This document shows, piece by piece, positions 9,880 to 21,900 of a stretch of DNA of 64,000 nucleotides. Positions within the stretch are counted from its first letter, which is position 1; each line of letters begins with the position of its first letter. The notes below the pieces were generated by a model, which did no database searches, was not told where the DNA came from, and saw nothing but the letters and a program-made list of their open reading frames with translations. Location of the stretch: positions 3,276,366 to 3,340,365 of the forward strand of contig NW_011887292.1 in assembly GCF_000151315.2 (NCBI RefSeq), given 5' to 3'. A program made the position numbers and the translations under genes. This DNA comes from Capsaspora owczarzaki ATCC 30864 (taxonomy: Eukaryota > Opisthokonta > Filasterea).

Positions 9880-9945
9880 GAAATCGACTGAAAATACAAG
9901 AATGGTCTCAGCACGGAAAAGATACATAATAGGGATCAAGCACTT
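9880..9945. repeat. 66-bp proximal promoter/5' UTR repeat of copy 3
   Basis: Partner of 8960-9025, with one visible mismatch. It is followed by a diverged dyad AGCACTTGAATGCT at 9939-9952. Confidence 0.85.
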
Positions 9946-10079
9946 GAATGCTGGCTTGGATGCAATAGCGAGGTACGTTTTTTTTTTCTCATGTACAACA
10001 TTTTGACAACAGCAAACCATGAACAAAAAAACCAAAGAACAAAAAAACAACAAAAGAATCCGTCCAAGAAAAGTAGAAA

Positions 10080-11852
10080 TTACTTCTTCTTGGGGTCGGC
10101 AACCTTCTTGTGGGCGTTGAGCTCTTCGGCAATCTCACGGACCTTGACAGTCATCAGTTCGACCATTTGGGACTTTTTGGTGAGAGCAGCATCGAGCGTG
10201 GTAATCTTGACGGCTTGAGCCTTGCTGAGCTCCATCAACTGGATGATGAGCTTGCGCAGAGCCTCGAGCGATGGCTGGCCAGACAGGGTCGCCTGGAGAA
10301 CGGCCGAGGGATCAACGCCATCGAGCTTGATTTGCTGGAGGTGAGTCTGGACGAGCTCCATCAGGCCAAGCGTTGTGGCGTCCTGTTGGTTGCGGTAAGC
10401 AGTGGCCGAGTCCTGCGCGCGGGCCAGGGCCGAGGCATAGCCGCCGAGCAAGTCGTTAACAAGGGCATCGTGCGGGCCCAGCGAGATGAAGCCGCTCTGC
10501 GACACCTGGTACGGGGAGGGAGACGACGGGGGCAGGTCCTCGGCGGCGAGCACGCTTTGGCGCTTCTGGAGGGTATGGGCATCCGTCAGAGTCTTGAGGC
10601 GGGCCTCGAGGGCGTCGCGCTCGCCAATAATGCTGCCGTGGCGGGCAAGGGCCTCGCGGAGCATGTCGCGGTGGCGGCGGATTTCGTCAGCCTGCTTGCC
10701 AGCGGCCTCTTCTTGGGCGGCCAGCTTGGCCTCGGCTTCCTTGAGCTTGCCTTCGAGGTGGGTGGAGAAGCTTGCGCCAGAGGCAAACTTGGAGGTGACA
10801 TCGTCAAGCGCGGCCTTCATCTCGGCCAGCTTTTGCTTGTTGGCCTCGCGCTCGCTGTGCAACGTCTCCTCGAGCGTCTCGCCGACAGTCTGCAGACGCT
10901 TGGCCTCGAGCTCGCCCTTGGCAATGATGGCCTCAAGCTCGGCAACCTTGGCCTTGAGGGCGTCCAGCTCGTCGAAAATGGCGGCAATCTCCTCCTCGGA
11001 AGGCAGACGGATGCCAATGTTCATGTTGAAGAGGGTGGCCGTGAAGGCCAGGTTGAGGCGGGCGTTGCCGTGCGCAATGTCCTTGGCGGTGACAAACTTG
11101 CGCGAGTTGAGCAGCTCGGCGTTCTTGAGCACCGCGGTGGCACGGCTCTCGAGGTAGTTGTCACCGTCGGCCGCCGAGAGCTTGAGGGCAGCGTCGAGCA
11201 GCTCGTGGTCGCAGCGACGGGGAGCAATCTGCTTCATGAGCACAATGTAGTTCTCGCTGTCGCTGACATCGCTGGCAAAGTTGCTGACGGTGCGCTTGTG
11301 GCCGGCGCGCTTGAGGTGGTAGTTGAACCAGCGGAGGAGAATCTTCTCGGACGACAGCTCGAGCAAGGTGGCAATGGTCTCGCCCTTCTCGAGGAGACGG
11401 ATGAGCTCGGGGTGCGAGACGACGTTGACCGACTCGAGCAAGTGGTAGCGGATGAGCTGCCAGACAATGCCGAGGACGAGGTCGACGCTCTCGTTGAGAA
11501 TGTCGTCCGAGCCAATGTTGACAATCTTGACGCCGTTGAGCTTCTTGCACGCCTCGAGGAAGGCATTGTTGTTGGCGGCAATGTCCCAGGCGTCGGTGGT
11601 TCCGGGCGTGGAAATGTTGTCCTTGTGCGCCTTTGCCTTGAGCTTGCCCGTGTCGATCGTGCCCGGCTTGATGGCGTTGAGCAGCTTGGCGAGCAGGAAT
11701 CCGTTGTGCGACTGGTGGAAGAGCGTCTTCGGGTCGGCCAGCGGGATGACCTCGACCAGATCAGCGTCACCAGCGAGCAGGTTGTTCATGTGCTCGACGA
11801 ACGCCGCGACTTCGCGCTCGGCCTGTTCCTCCTTGGTCTCGTGTGCGGGCAT
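10080..11852 (-). CDS. Half-size fimbrin/plastin-like actin-binding protein with coiled coil
   Basis: A single exon encodes 590 residues. Residues about 15-135 form a calponin-homology domain of fimbrin CH1 type: LLAKLLNAIKPGTID, then VKIVNIGSDDILN, then LVLGIVWQLIRYHLL. Residues about 160-285 form a CH2-like domain (SSEKILLRWFNYHLKRAG; late ARLNLAFTATLFN). Together they make one actin-binding module. Canonical fimbrins have two EF-hands and two such modules (about 620 residues). Here there are no EF-hands and no second module. Residues about 295-430 form an Ala/Glu/Leu-rich coiled coil, with a second helical part at 480-580. An actin-binding, self-associating protein that bundles filaments through dimerisation rather than two modules is the inference. 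The lysine-rich end is VADPKKK. Confidence 0.8.
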   Translation of the reverse strand: MPAHETKEEQAEREVAAFVEHMNNLLAGDADLVEVIPLADPKTLFHQSHNGFLLAKLLNAIKPGTIDTGKLKAKAHKDNISTPGTTDAWDIAANNNAFLEACKKLNGVKIVNIGSDDILNESVDLVLGIVWQLIRYHLLESVNVVSHPELIRLLEKGETIATLLELSSEKILLRWFNYHLKRAGHKRTVSNFASDVSDSENYIVLMKQIAPRRCDHELLDAALKLSAADGDNYLESRATAVLKNAELLNSRKFVTAKDIAHGNARLNLAFTATLFNMNIGIRLPSEEEIAAIFDELDALKAKVAELEAIIAKGELEAKRLQTVGETLEETLHSEREANKQKLAEMKAALDDVTSKFASGASFSTHLEGKLKEAEAKLAAQEEAAGKQADEIRRHRDMLREALARHGSIIGERDALEARLKTLTDAHTLQKRQSVLAAEDLPPSSPSPYQVSQSGFISLGPHDALVNDLLGGYASALARAQDSATAYRNQQDATTLGLMELVQTHLQQIKLDGVDPSAVLQATLSGQPSLEALRKLIIQLMELSKAQAVKITTLDAALTKKSQMVELMTVKVREIAEELNAHKKVADPKKK

Positions 11853-13002
11853 CTGTTTTGGTTTGTTGTTGTTGTTGTTGTTGTGTGTTTGGAATGAAAA
11901 GAATCTGAACTGTTGAGGAGCTCAACTGAAAACGAAAGCGCAAAAAAAAAAAAAAAAAAAAAAAATGAGTGAATTTCAAATACACAAAAAAATAAAATAA
12001 AATAAAAAAATGAAAAATGGAATTATTAAACTATGGAATCGAAGATGTGGAATGGACGAAAAAAACTGTGGAACTTGTGAATGGAAGATGGTTTGGAAAG
12101 TGGGGGGGGGTGCAGACAGATGTGGGGAAAAACTGCATGCAACATGGAAACAGAACGAGGATGGCAAAATGATTGTGTTTGAGCAGAAGAAAGACGAAAG
12201 AAAGAAAGAAAGAAAGAGAAGGGGATGAAAAAAAAAAAGCGAAAGAATGCGAAGAGACAAAAAAGAAAAAAAAAAACGCATTTGCCTTCCAAATAGAACG
12301 AAGGAAGGGGGGAAAATCGACACTGCGAGTGAAGCATGGACAAGCATGCGGCAGGATGGACACGCAGATGAAGCAGATAGGACGAATGAAAGAGTAGAAG
12401 AAGGGCGAGAGAGCGAGAGAGCGAGAGCAAGAGTGGCAGAGAAGAAAAAAAAAAGAGGGCACAACTGTAATTTTCAACAAACAAAAAAAACGCAGTTTCG
12501 CGTTTGCCGCAAGCGCACTCGCTCTGCCAGTGTCACTGTCGCATCAGAGCCTCTCTCTCTCTCTCTCAAAAGCATTGAAAGAACCAACCATCGTTCTGCC
12601 GTGCTGCTGCTTTATCAATCGCTTCCGATCCGATTTGTTCTGCCCTTTTTCTTTTTTTTTCTCACTGGTTTTTTTTTTTTTCCCAATCCATCGCCATCGG
12701 AAACCACAGAAAAACCACATCGAAAAAACCACAGTCGCACACAAACCCACCAAAAAGTGAACAACAGGAATTCTTACACTTGATCTTGGACAAAAAAAAT
12801 AAAGAGTGGTAAAACGAACAAAACTGAAAACAGATGGAAAACAGATAACGAAAAAAAGAACAAAAAGGAGTTTGTGCTTCATCAGAAAAAATCTTGCATT
12901 CGAGCTGAACAAAACTCCCACTGCTCACAACAACCACCACAACGAAAAACAAAAACAAAAACACAAAAGAAGAAACAGCCGCACATTGCTCAACAGCATC
13001 AT
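11853..13002. other. Long low-complexity intergenic region
   Basis: On the plus strand this is A/G-rich: an A-run at 11941-11965, AAAG repeats near 12195-12215 and GAGAGCGA repeats near 12405-12430. From 12540 it becomes T/C-rich. It serves as 5' flank of the fimbrin-like gene and 3' flank of DDX54. No ORF has recognisable content. Confidence 0.6.
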
Positions 13003-16000
13003 TCATCGGCGACCGCCACGACCGCCACGACCGCCTCGGCTGCCACCACCGCGACCACCACCGCCGCCGCCGCGACCACCGCCGCTGCCAGAACGCTTGC
13101 CAGACTTGGCATGCATGATACGAACGCGACGATCTTCGCGATCCTTCTTCTCACGCTGCTTGAGCAGCTGCGAGGTCGGTTTGAGCTCTGGGTGCGCCGA
13201 CCCGCCCTTGGCCGGGCCTGGGGTGGCGCTCTTGTAGCCAGGAGTGCCCTGCATGTGCTTGAAGCGCTTGCCGACACGCTGGGGTCCGCTCGTGTCCACG
13301 CCAAAGGCGGACTTGGCGTCAAGCTCATCGCGGCCGGCAATGCCCTGCACATGGTGCTTGTTCTTCCATTCCTTGTACAAGTCCTTCTTGTAGCTGGCGG
13401 GCACCAGGGCGCCGCTCTCGGTGCGAATCATCTTGTTCTTGCCGTCGTTCGACTCGTTGGCGTTCACGCGCACAAACTTCTTCTTCTTGCGATCCCAGCG
13501 CATCAGGCTCTTGTGCGCACGCATCGTGTCGGCGTCCTCGCCGCCCAGGTCGAGCACAGCTTCAGAGGCGGCCGTCTCAAAGCCAGCGGTGCCTTCGCGC
13601 TCGCGCATCGAGTAGCCGCCCTCTTGGTGGGCATCCTTGGAGCGGTACGGAATGTAGAATTCGCGATCGCGCATGCGACCAGTGGCCGCAAGAATGGGGC
13701 GGTTGCCACCCCGACGCAACGCAGGCAAAGCGGCAAATCGGTCGTCGTCTCCTTCGCTGTGCGCTGCATTCGCACTGCTACGAATGTGCTTGACTCGAGG
13801 ATCCTCATTGTCGTCATCGTCGTCGCTGTCAAAGCGCTTGGCGTGAGCCTTCTGGTCTTGCTCGTGATCAGCAGCCTCATCGTCGTCGTCGTCCGAGCCT
13901 TCGTCCGAGTCTTCGGGCTCCTCGTCAAAATCGTCACTGTCATCGCCGCTTTCGTCGTCGCTCTCGGCCACCTTGGTCTTCTTGCGAGCGTCTTGGACAG
14001 CTGGAGTGTCGGTAGTGGCAGTCCGCTTGACACCCTTGCCAACTTGTTGTCCAAACACTGCACTCAGTTCGGCATCCGTGCTCATCTCGAGCGTGCGACG
14101 CTTGGCACCGCGGGAGACGGCGTCGTCATCGGCACCATCATCCACAGCCATCGCAGCAGGCACGTTGTTGGAAGCGGCAGGCTTGCTAAACAGAGTCGCC
14201 AAGCTGGAGAATGCTTGGCGGCCTTCGCGTTTCTCGTGAAACCGGCTGATCGTGGCAGCGTGCTCCTCGCGCTTGGCAATCATGACCATCTGGTCCTTGT
14301 TGTTCTTGCCACCGGCACCAGAGGCACTGGATGAGCCGCTGTTAATCTCAAAGATGGTGCCTCGAGGCTTGAAGCTGTGAAGCTGGTCGAGCACGGTGGA
14401 TCGGGCAATTTCAGCGTCATCCATCTCGTTCAAGAAGCACGGGTGGGGCGGAATGGTCCCGCTCATCATGTCCTTGGCACGCCCAACAGACTCGGCCGCA
14501 GGCAGGGGACGCGACTTTGAATAGAGCTGATAGGCGTTGGTGACCACACGCACCAGCGATTGGATGTCAAAGGAAGCGGCAATCTTTTGCTTGGACTCTT
14601 CCACAGCATCGGCCAGCAGCACGTTGGGAATGCTGCCGAGCACGGTTTCGTCTGGGGAGATGCCCGGCAGGATTTTCTGACCAGAGGGGGTTGCTCCAGA
14701 CACGGTTCGTCGCTCGCCAGTGGACAGGACAAGCGGGCGGCCCAAAAAGAGATGCAAATCGAGCACATAGGGAAGTTCGTCGGGCTGGACGAGGGAATAG
14801 GCGACACCGGTTCGGCCAGCACGGGCAGCACGACCAACGCGGTGAATAAAGAGCTTGGGCTTGGCGGGGAAGTCATAGTTGATGACATTGTTGAGCAAGG
14901 GAATGTCGATACCACGAGCAGCAACATCTGTGACAACCATGACGCTCGCTTTGTTCAAGCGGAACTTTGCAAGATTAATTTTACGAGCAGCCTGGTCCAT
15001 GGAACCGTAGATGGACGCCACCGACAGGCCGAAGGAGGTCAGAATCAGTGAGATAAACTCGACGTGGTGACGCGTGGCGACAAACACAATCGACTGCTCG
15101 GTCGTCGTATTGATGAGGTTGGTGAGAACGTGAATCAGCGCGCCAATCTTCTCGTCCTTGCGCACAATGAAATGCGCCAAGGAGAGATTCTCGCTAATCT
15201 TGGTGTCCACGTCGAGACGAACGAGCACTGGATCTTGGAGGCCAGCACGCGCAAAGTCCACCAACATGCGAGGAAGCGTGGCCGAGAACAAGCATGTCTG
15301 ACGACCTTCGGGCAAGCGGGCCAGCAGCTCGCTCAATTGCTCGGCAAAACCCATTTCGAACAGACGATCGGCTTCGTCAAAGACCACGTACTGCACAGCC
15401 TGCAATCGCAGGTTCATTTCCATCACGACGTGCAGGAAGCGACCGGGGGTTGCAATCACAATGTCGGGGTTTTCGTGCATGGCAGCAAACTGCTGTTCAA
15501 GCGACTCACCACCGACAATCAACCGGGTGCGCAGGTTGGTGAACGAGGACAGATCGTTGCAAAACTTGTGTGTCTGCATGGCCAACTCACGCGTGGGCGA
15601 CAGGATGAGTGCTCGACAGCCAGTGCCGGGAACGTGCGACTGGAGCTTTTCAAGCAACGGCACGAGGAAGGCGGCAGTTTTGCCAGAACCAGTGCGCGCC
15701 ATGGCAACAACGTCCTTGCCTTCGAGCAGCAAGGGCATCGTCTTGCGCTGGATGGGCGTGGGAACCTTGTAGCCCTTCTTGCCGATCGCACGGAAAATGT
15801 TGTACGACAATCCCAGCGATTGGAAGCCGCCGGATGACTTTTTGCGATTCTGGGCTTTGGCGTTGTTGACGGCACTTTCGTCGTCGCTGCCATCCTCGTC
15901 TTGTTTGCCGCGGCTCTTTGCTTTGCTCGCTTGCTGCTTGCCCGAGCCCTTGCCTGCAGATGGGAAGGCAGGGAGGTTGGCAAACTCGTCGGTGTCCTCG

Positions 16001-16874
16001 TCGCTGCTGCCATCGTCCTCGTCGTCGTCGTTGCCATCCTGAGCTCTTCGCTTGCTGCCCTTGGTTGTCTTGCCAGATCGGCCATTGTCGCCGTCGCTAC
16101 CGTCGTCATTATCGTCATCGTCAGCATCGCCGTAGCGCTGTTGGTTTGCGTTCGTCCACGCGTTCGGATCAAACGAGCCAAAGCCGCCATCGTCGTTCTC
16201 CGGATCCTCGTCCTCCTGCTGCTGCTGTTGGTGCTTGGATCCGCCGTTGCCCGCGAAACCAGCCGCATGTGTGTGATTGTCTTGGCGCACCTCTTCAAAG
16301 TAGCCATCGTCGTCGTCGTCATTGTGGCCGCCGTGCGACTTGCCGCCTCGACCACCGCCGCGACCGCCTCGGAATCCGCCTCGACCGCCTCGACCGCCGC
16401 CGCCTCCAGACGACGCACCTCGTCCTGCCAAGTGTGCATCAGTGCAAATGTTTAAAGTGCAATCCTGTCGAGTGAGTGACAATCACACCAAGTCACTGCC
16501 AAACTGCTCTGCCAGTGTGCGCCTTTCCACGTGGAGCAATGATGCTTCACACTGGACGCCGTTTTCCGTCCCATCGACGCCGAGACTTCCGCGAGCTCTC
16601 TCTCAACTCTTGCAGCAGTAGCATCAGATTGCAGATTGCGCCGGATGAATGGCCACTGAGATCCTTTGGAAACGAAATGGGGAGCTCTGTAACACTGACC
16701 TCTGCTGTTGCTGCTCGAGCCGGATCCGCGACCGCGACCGCCTCGGCCTCGACCACCGCCACTACTGCCGCTACCACCAAAGCTGCCGCCTCGGCTACCA
16801 CCACGGCTACCACCACGGTTACTGCTGCTGGCAGCACGACCAGCGCCTCCGCCGCGCGAATTTCCACCACGCAT
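13003..16874 (-). CDS. DDX54: DEAD-box RNA helicase DBP10/DDX54
   Basis: Two exons are inferred: 16874-16700 and 16424-13003, about 1198 residues. The helicase core holds ARTGSGKT (motif I), SPTRELA (Ia), TPGR, DEAD (II), SAT (III), a TDVAARGID segment (V) and HRVGRAARAGRTG (VI). The C-terminal YRSKDAHQEGGYSM...RWDRKKKKFV region is the DBP10CT domain, which sets it apart from other DEAD proteins. DBP10 acts in nucleolar 60S subunit assembly. Both ends are RGG-rich. Splicing joins GRGRGSGSSSNSRG to GRGASSGGGG in frame, which supports the intron (GTCAGT donor, TTGGCAG acceptor); without it, translation could start at 16482. The ORF is open in frame up to 17105, so an earlier start is possible. 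Several Asp/Glu/Ser-rich stretches flank the core. Confidence 0.9.
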
Positions 16875-18196
16875 CGTCTGAGTTGATGATGCTGTTGGAA
16901 CCAAAAAGGGGAAATGGCTGGCTGACTGACTACCATTTATGAATGAAGAAGATAGTGTGGTACTACGACGATCATCAGCATCAGCAGAAAGTATTTTAAT
17001 GGGCGTGTGAGCAAGAGTAGAAGCAAGATTATCCAAATCATTCACAAAACCAAGGTTCAAGCCCCATTCGGTCCCTTCGGATAGACCTTTGGTTTTGAGT
17101 GGCATCTCGTGGGTTGGACGAGCTACGACATGGAACGGACTGTTCGCTGGAAAGTAAATTTAATGCTGCCACAGCTGTGAGAATCGTGCACCCCAACGAC
17201 TGGCATCAACAAGTTACGGAACGAAAACCGGGATCTTTGCTGACATTCTCCCCCCCCCTTCTTTGAATTCCCAAACGTCAATACTTGAGTCGTGAGATTG
17301 GGCCTAGCCAAAATACCCAATGATCTTATGCCGTAAACCGAGCAGGTTTTGGCCTCGCAGTTCCGCAAATAGCGCGGAGGGTGTGTTGTGATGCGATTCG
17401 TTTTATTGTGATTTTGTTGTGTTGTGGCGAGAAATGAAAAATGCCACACTCCGGAACAGAACAGTGTGAAGATTTTTCAAGAACAAACAAAAGAGACAAT
17501 ACCGACACTCGGCAGCACACATCCGCCAGGTCATGCGACTCTGCAAAGTCGGGGGGGAAAAGAACTCGTTGAAACAAAAACGACACCCGACTCTTTTTTG
17601 TTGTTTTTTTTTCCAGCTTTTCCCATTGACATGGACGCTGTGTCGCGCAACCCACCCCACCCTACCCCTCTCCCACCGAGTCGCTTTTCAACACTTGCAC
17701 TCTGCGCTGTGTCCTGCCTCGAGCCACAAGCCCCCCCCCCCATCGAACAAACCAGCAAAACAAAAAGGCAGAAAGGCAACAAAGAGGTCACCCCAAAATG
17801 AATGTTTTTTAATTTTAATTTTCTCGCTATCAGCCTGTTTGACTTTTGCTTGCTCTGTTCCTGTCACGACGGGGATGGCGGGGTCTCGTCTCTGTTGCGA
17901 AATGGTGTGTATCTGCAGTCCTCTGCTCCCCTCTGCGCTACTCGCAAGTGCCTCAACATGCGTGTGAGAGTGGGCACAGCAAGTGGGAATTTCTCTCCCA
18001 CCGCCTTTCGTTTTGATTCTCACTCTTTTTTTTTTTTTTTTTTTTTAATCGCTTGCTTTACTCGCTTTCCAGCAGCCCACTTTGCCCAGTCGCACAGCAG
18101 CTTGGAACGCACATTCACACTTACTTGTACCTGTCACCCTTGAAACAACAAGTCGTCAAACCCACGTCCACAAAGGAGTAGAAAAAGAAGCAACAT
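16875..18196. other. Divergent promoter region between DDX54 (-) and RBPJ (+)
   Basis: No clear gene is seen. On the minus strand an ORF in frame with DDX54 continues to 17105 and looks moderately coding-like; it may be a 5' exon, or a UTR ending at the CCAACAG acceptor-like site near 16892. C-runs occur at 17250 and 17732, and T-runs at 17585 and 18027-18047. A GTGGGAA core, the binding motif of CSL proteins, is at 17983-17989. Confidence 0.5.
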
Positions 18197-18912
18197 ATGG
18201 ACGAGAGGAAACGAAAGCTGTCCGTCTCCGAGGACACACCGCAGCAGCAGGCCCTGCTTGCGCCGCAGTACCAGTACCAGTACCAGCAACAGCAACAGCC
18301 ACAGCAGCAGCAACAACAGCAACAACTCAACTACGCGCCTCACTACACTGCCGCTTCACCCGCTGCCGCACAGCCCCAGCAGCCGCAGCAGCAGCCGCCC
18401 CAGGGCTATGTGCACTACTATTCACACCCTGTGCACCACGCGCCGCCACCCATGGCCGCTGGCGCGCCAATGCCCATGTACTATGGCGCGCTTTCTCCGG
18501 CAGCGCCTCTGACTGGCATCGCTCGGGTGCCGTCGCAGCAAGCACTCCCGCAACCACAGCAGCAGCCGCCGCAACCGCAGGCGCAGCAGCAGCTCCAGCT
18601 CCATCCGCAACAGCAGCCGCAGCAGCAGCCCCAGCAGCAGCAGCAGCAGCAGCAAGCGCAGCCCCAGCAGCAACAGGCGCAACCGCAGTCTGGCTCGATA
18701 GATCCTTCTCTGCTGTTGTACAACGTAAGTTTGCCCGCGGCTTCTTTCTTTTGTCCCCCATCCTCGCTTCCCGCCCCCAACCCAGCTGTCCCCCCTCACA
18801 GCTCACACACAGCCCCTGTCTGCACGCTCGCTTCGTCTGCATGGGCTCTGGCTGCCAGCGACCGCCGTTGTCAGACACCAAAAAAACAAACCGTCCGTTT
18901 TGCCTTGGCGCC

Positions 18913-18951
<39 letters not shown>

Positions 18952-21900
18952 CTCTCGTAAACTGGTTTTGATCTATGACTCTTTCTTGGCTCTGCTGTTG
19001 CGCATTGGCTTTTGAGGGGGGGGGGTTCGCTTCTGTCGTGTCGAGCATTGCACACGAATTATCAGCAGCAAAAAAAAACATGATACTTTGTGAAAGCAAA
19101 ATCCTCTGCTCGTCACGATGACAAAGACCGCGAGTTCTGGTGAAAGTTGCAATTATTGAAAAGCGACTTGAGGACTTGAGGACTTGAGTCGGGCGCGCTT
19201 CTTGCCTCTTGTACCAGCCACTAGAACATGTTCCTACTTGCGTCATTTTCCGTGTGCGTCTATCTGCGGAGCGCGAGAAGGCGTGCTTTTGGATTAATTT
19301 ACGTGATCTCGGCGCTTTTTTTGTGAGGGGGGTTGCTGCTCTTTCTTTCGCTCCTCCCTGTTCGTTGCTCGTGTGTCGCAAGCCTGTGCTGTTGTCCGTT
19401 CGCTTTGCTTGCGTGTGCGTTCCACAGAGTCCGAGTGCGTGACCGCGGTCGACCGATTCCACATTTTATTTACATTTTCCCCCTTTATTTACCGTTTCGT
19501 TCGGGTGCCGTATTGTTGTGGGAGGGTGACACTTTGACCCCCTTGCTCTCTTTGACCCGGCGCTCGGCTGCACTTCCTGTCTTGCTTTACTTTTATCATT
19601 TCGCTTTTTGCTCGGATTGCATCGCGCTCTTCTCTCTTGAGCGAATCTCGGCGATCTCGTTTTTTTTTTTTTCTAAAAGCTGTTTTTTTCGTTTACATTT
19701 CGTCGAGGTCACCCATTTGCATGTCGTTGTCAACATCACCCTGCGTCACTCACTCACTTCCCCCCCCCCTTTTTTTTCAACATCTCGCCATCCATCACAC
19801 CTTCGTGGAATGCTATCTGCTACTTGTGTGACCACTGGGTCGCTTTGCCAATTGACTTACATTGCTTGTTTTTGTTTGGGTTTTTTAACCATCCTACGCT
19901 GTGTCACCGTCTAGTACCAGCACATCTCTCCGGCGATGGCGCAGTATGGTCAGCCAATGGTGATGCACGCGGCACCGCAGCAACATCAAACCATGGGCCA
20001 TGTGATGAGTCCGTTCTATTCCGTCCAGCAGCCTCAGCAGCAGCAACAGCAACAACTACCACTAGCCCCTTCACGATCGCCCCTGCCAACCGACGCTCAA
20101 CAGCAACAGCAGCAGCAGCAGCAACAACAGCAGCAACAGCAACAACAGCCACCACAACAACAGCCACAACTCCAACCGCAACCCCAATCTCAGCCCCAGC
20201 CACAACTGCAACCATCGGCGCCCCAGCAACAACAACAGCAACTGCTCATGCCAGTACACTACCACCCCGTGCCTGCTCAGTCTCAGTCCTCGTACATGGC
20301 GCCAGCTATGCCGCCAATGCAGCAGTTGCAACCGCAAACGTACCAAATCCAGCAGCAAGCTTCGTCCCAGCACCTCATGATGCAGCCTCGCATCATCCAA
20401 TCACCCCCGATGCAGCAAACGGCGTATGCAGGGAATGTGCCACCTTCGTACGTCGTCTAGTTTGTATCATTGTGATTTGATTTGCGAGTACTCACCAACG
20501 TTTTCGGGCTTGATAATTTGTTTTGTTGTTGTTGGCTTGTTGGCTTGTCCATCCACAGGCTTCAGCTCAAACCCTCACGGTACGTCTCTTTGGATTATTT
20601 GGTTGCTGCAGTGGGTTGTTGGTGTCGCCCTTGCTCATGAACTTTTTGCTTGTCCGAATTCCAAACAGTGCTGAAATGCGCACCTACTTTGAGCGTGCTG
20701 ATCAAGCCAACATGTCGGTCGTTATTTTCAGCTCGCGTGTTGCGCAAAAATCTTACGGCAATGAGAAGCGGTGAGGATGCAGAACCATGCTGATTTTCTT
20801 GTGTTTGTTTGTGTTTGCTTTTGAGCAAACGCCTCTCGCTCACTTCTTCTTCTTCTGCTCTGACTACAACGCCCTGCAGATTCTTTTGCCCGCCCCCAAG
20901 TGTCTACCTCTCTGGCCAAGGCTGGAACGGTCCTGAGGGGCAAAAGCCGTCCGTTTTGATTGGAATTGAAGATTCCGGCAACGATCTCCAGCCCCTCGCC
21001 ATGGAAGAGGGCTTTGGTGCTGCGAAATCCCTGTTCATTTCCGATGCAGACAAGCGAAAGAACTTTTGCATTTATGTCAAGGTACAGATTTCCAGTCGTG
21101 CTGGCGACGAGCAGGACACGTGGATGCCCAGAAAAAAAAATACTCATCGCTGCGAATGTTGATTAGATTCTTTCATACACTGGTCGAGAGTTTGGCGTAT
21201 TCAAGTCAAAGCCCATCAAGGTTATTTCGAAGCCCTCCAAAAAGAAGCAAAGCTTTAAGAGCATTGAATGTATGTGCGCACGCTCGTTGGTTTTGCAGTG
21301 TTTTGAATTTTAGTGCTCACCTTCCCCGACTGCCTTCACAGCTGTAACGATCAAGTCGGGCTCTGAGGTCGCCCTGTTCAACCGCATCCGCTCCCAGACT
21401 GTCAGCACAAAGTATCTGCGAGCAGACGATAATTCTCTGGTCGCCAGCTCCAACAAGTGGGGATCGTTTGTTGTCATGTTGATTGGTAAGTTGGTTTTGT
21501 TTTTTGTTTTTTGTTTTGTTTTTTTGGTTTTGTTTTCATGTCGACTTCCCCGCCCCCCCCCTTCATCTGCGGAAATTTCTGACGCATGTTCTCACTGTAT
21601 TTGCTCTGTCGCGCAGATCCACCGGCGACAAACGACGGCAGCATCCACTACGGCATGTCTGTTGTGCTCAAAGATCCAAGCAGCTCTTTGACTTCTGATG
21701 TCTTGTCGATTCGCAAGGTCGAACGCAATACCATCGTCACCAACGCTGCGTGTATGTTTGAATTCTGGTTTTGTTTGTTTGATGCTTGTCGGTGTGACTT
21801 TTTTGCATTCACTTGTACCCTCTTTTTTTTTTTTTTTGTGCAGCCGAGCCCGTCTCTCAGCTTCACAAGATCGCCCTCCAGGTTCAGTCTGCTGAGCACA

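Noticed and set aside
10110-11897. 595-codon plus-strand ORF opposite the fimbrin-like gene
   Set aside because: It is a complementary-frame shadow of a GC-biased coding exon; the minus strand has clear CH domains.
12874-14334. 486-codon plus-strand ORF opposite DDX54
   Set aside because: Shadow of the helicase C-terminal region; no motif on the plus strand.
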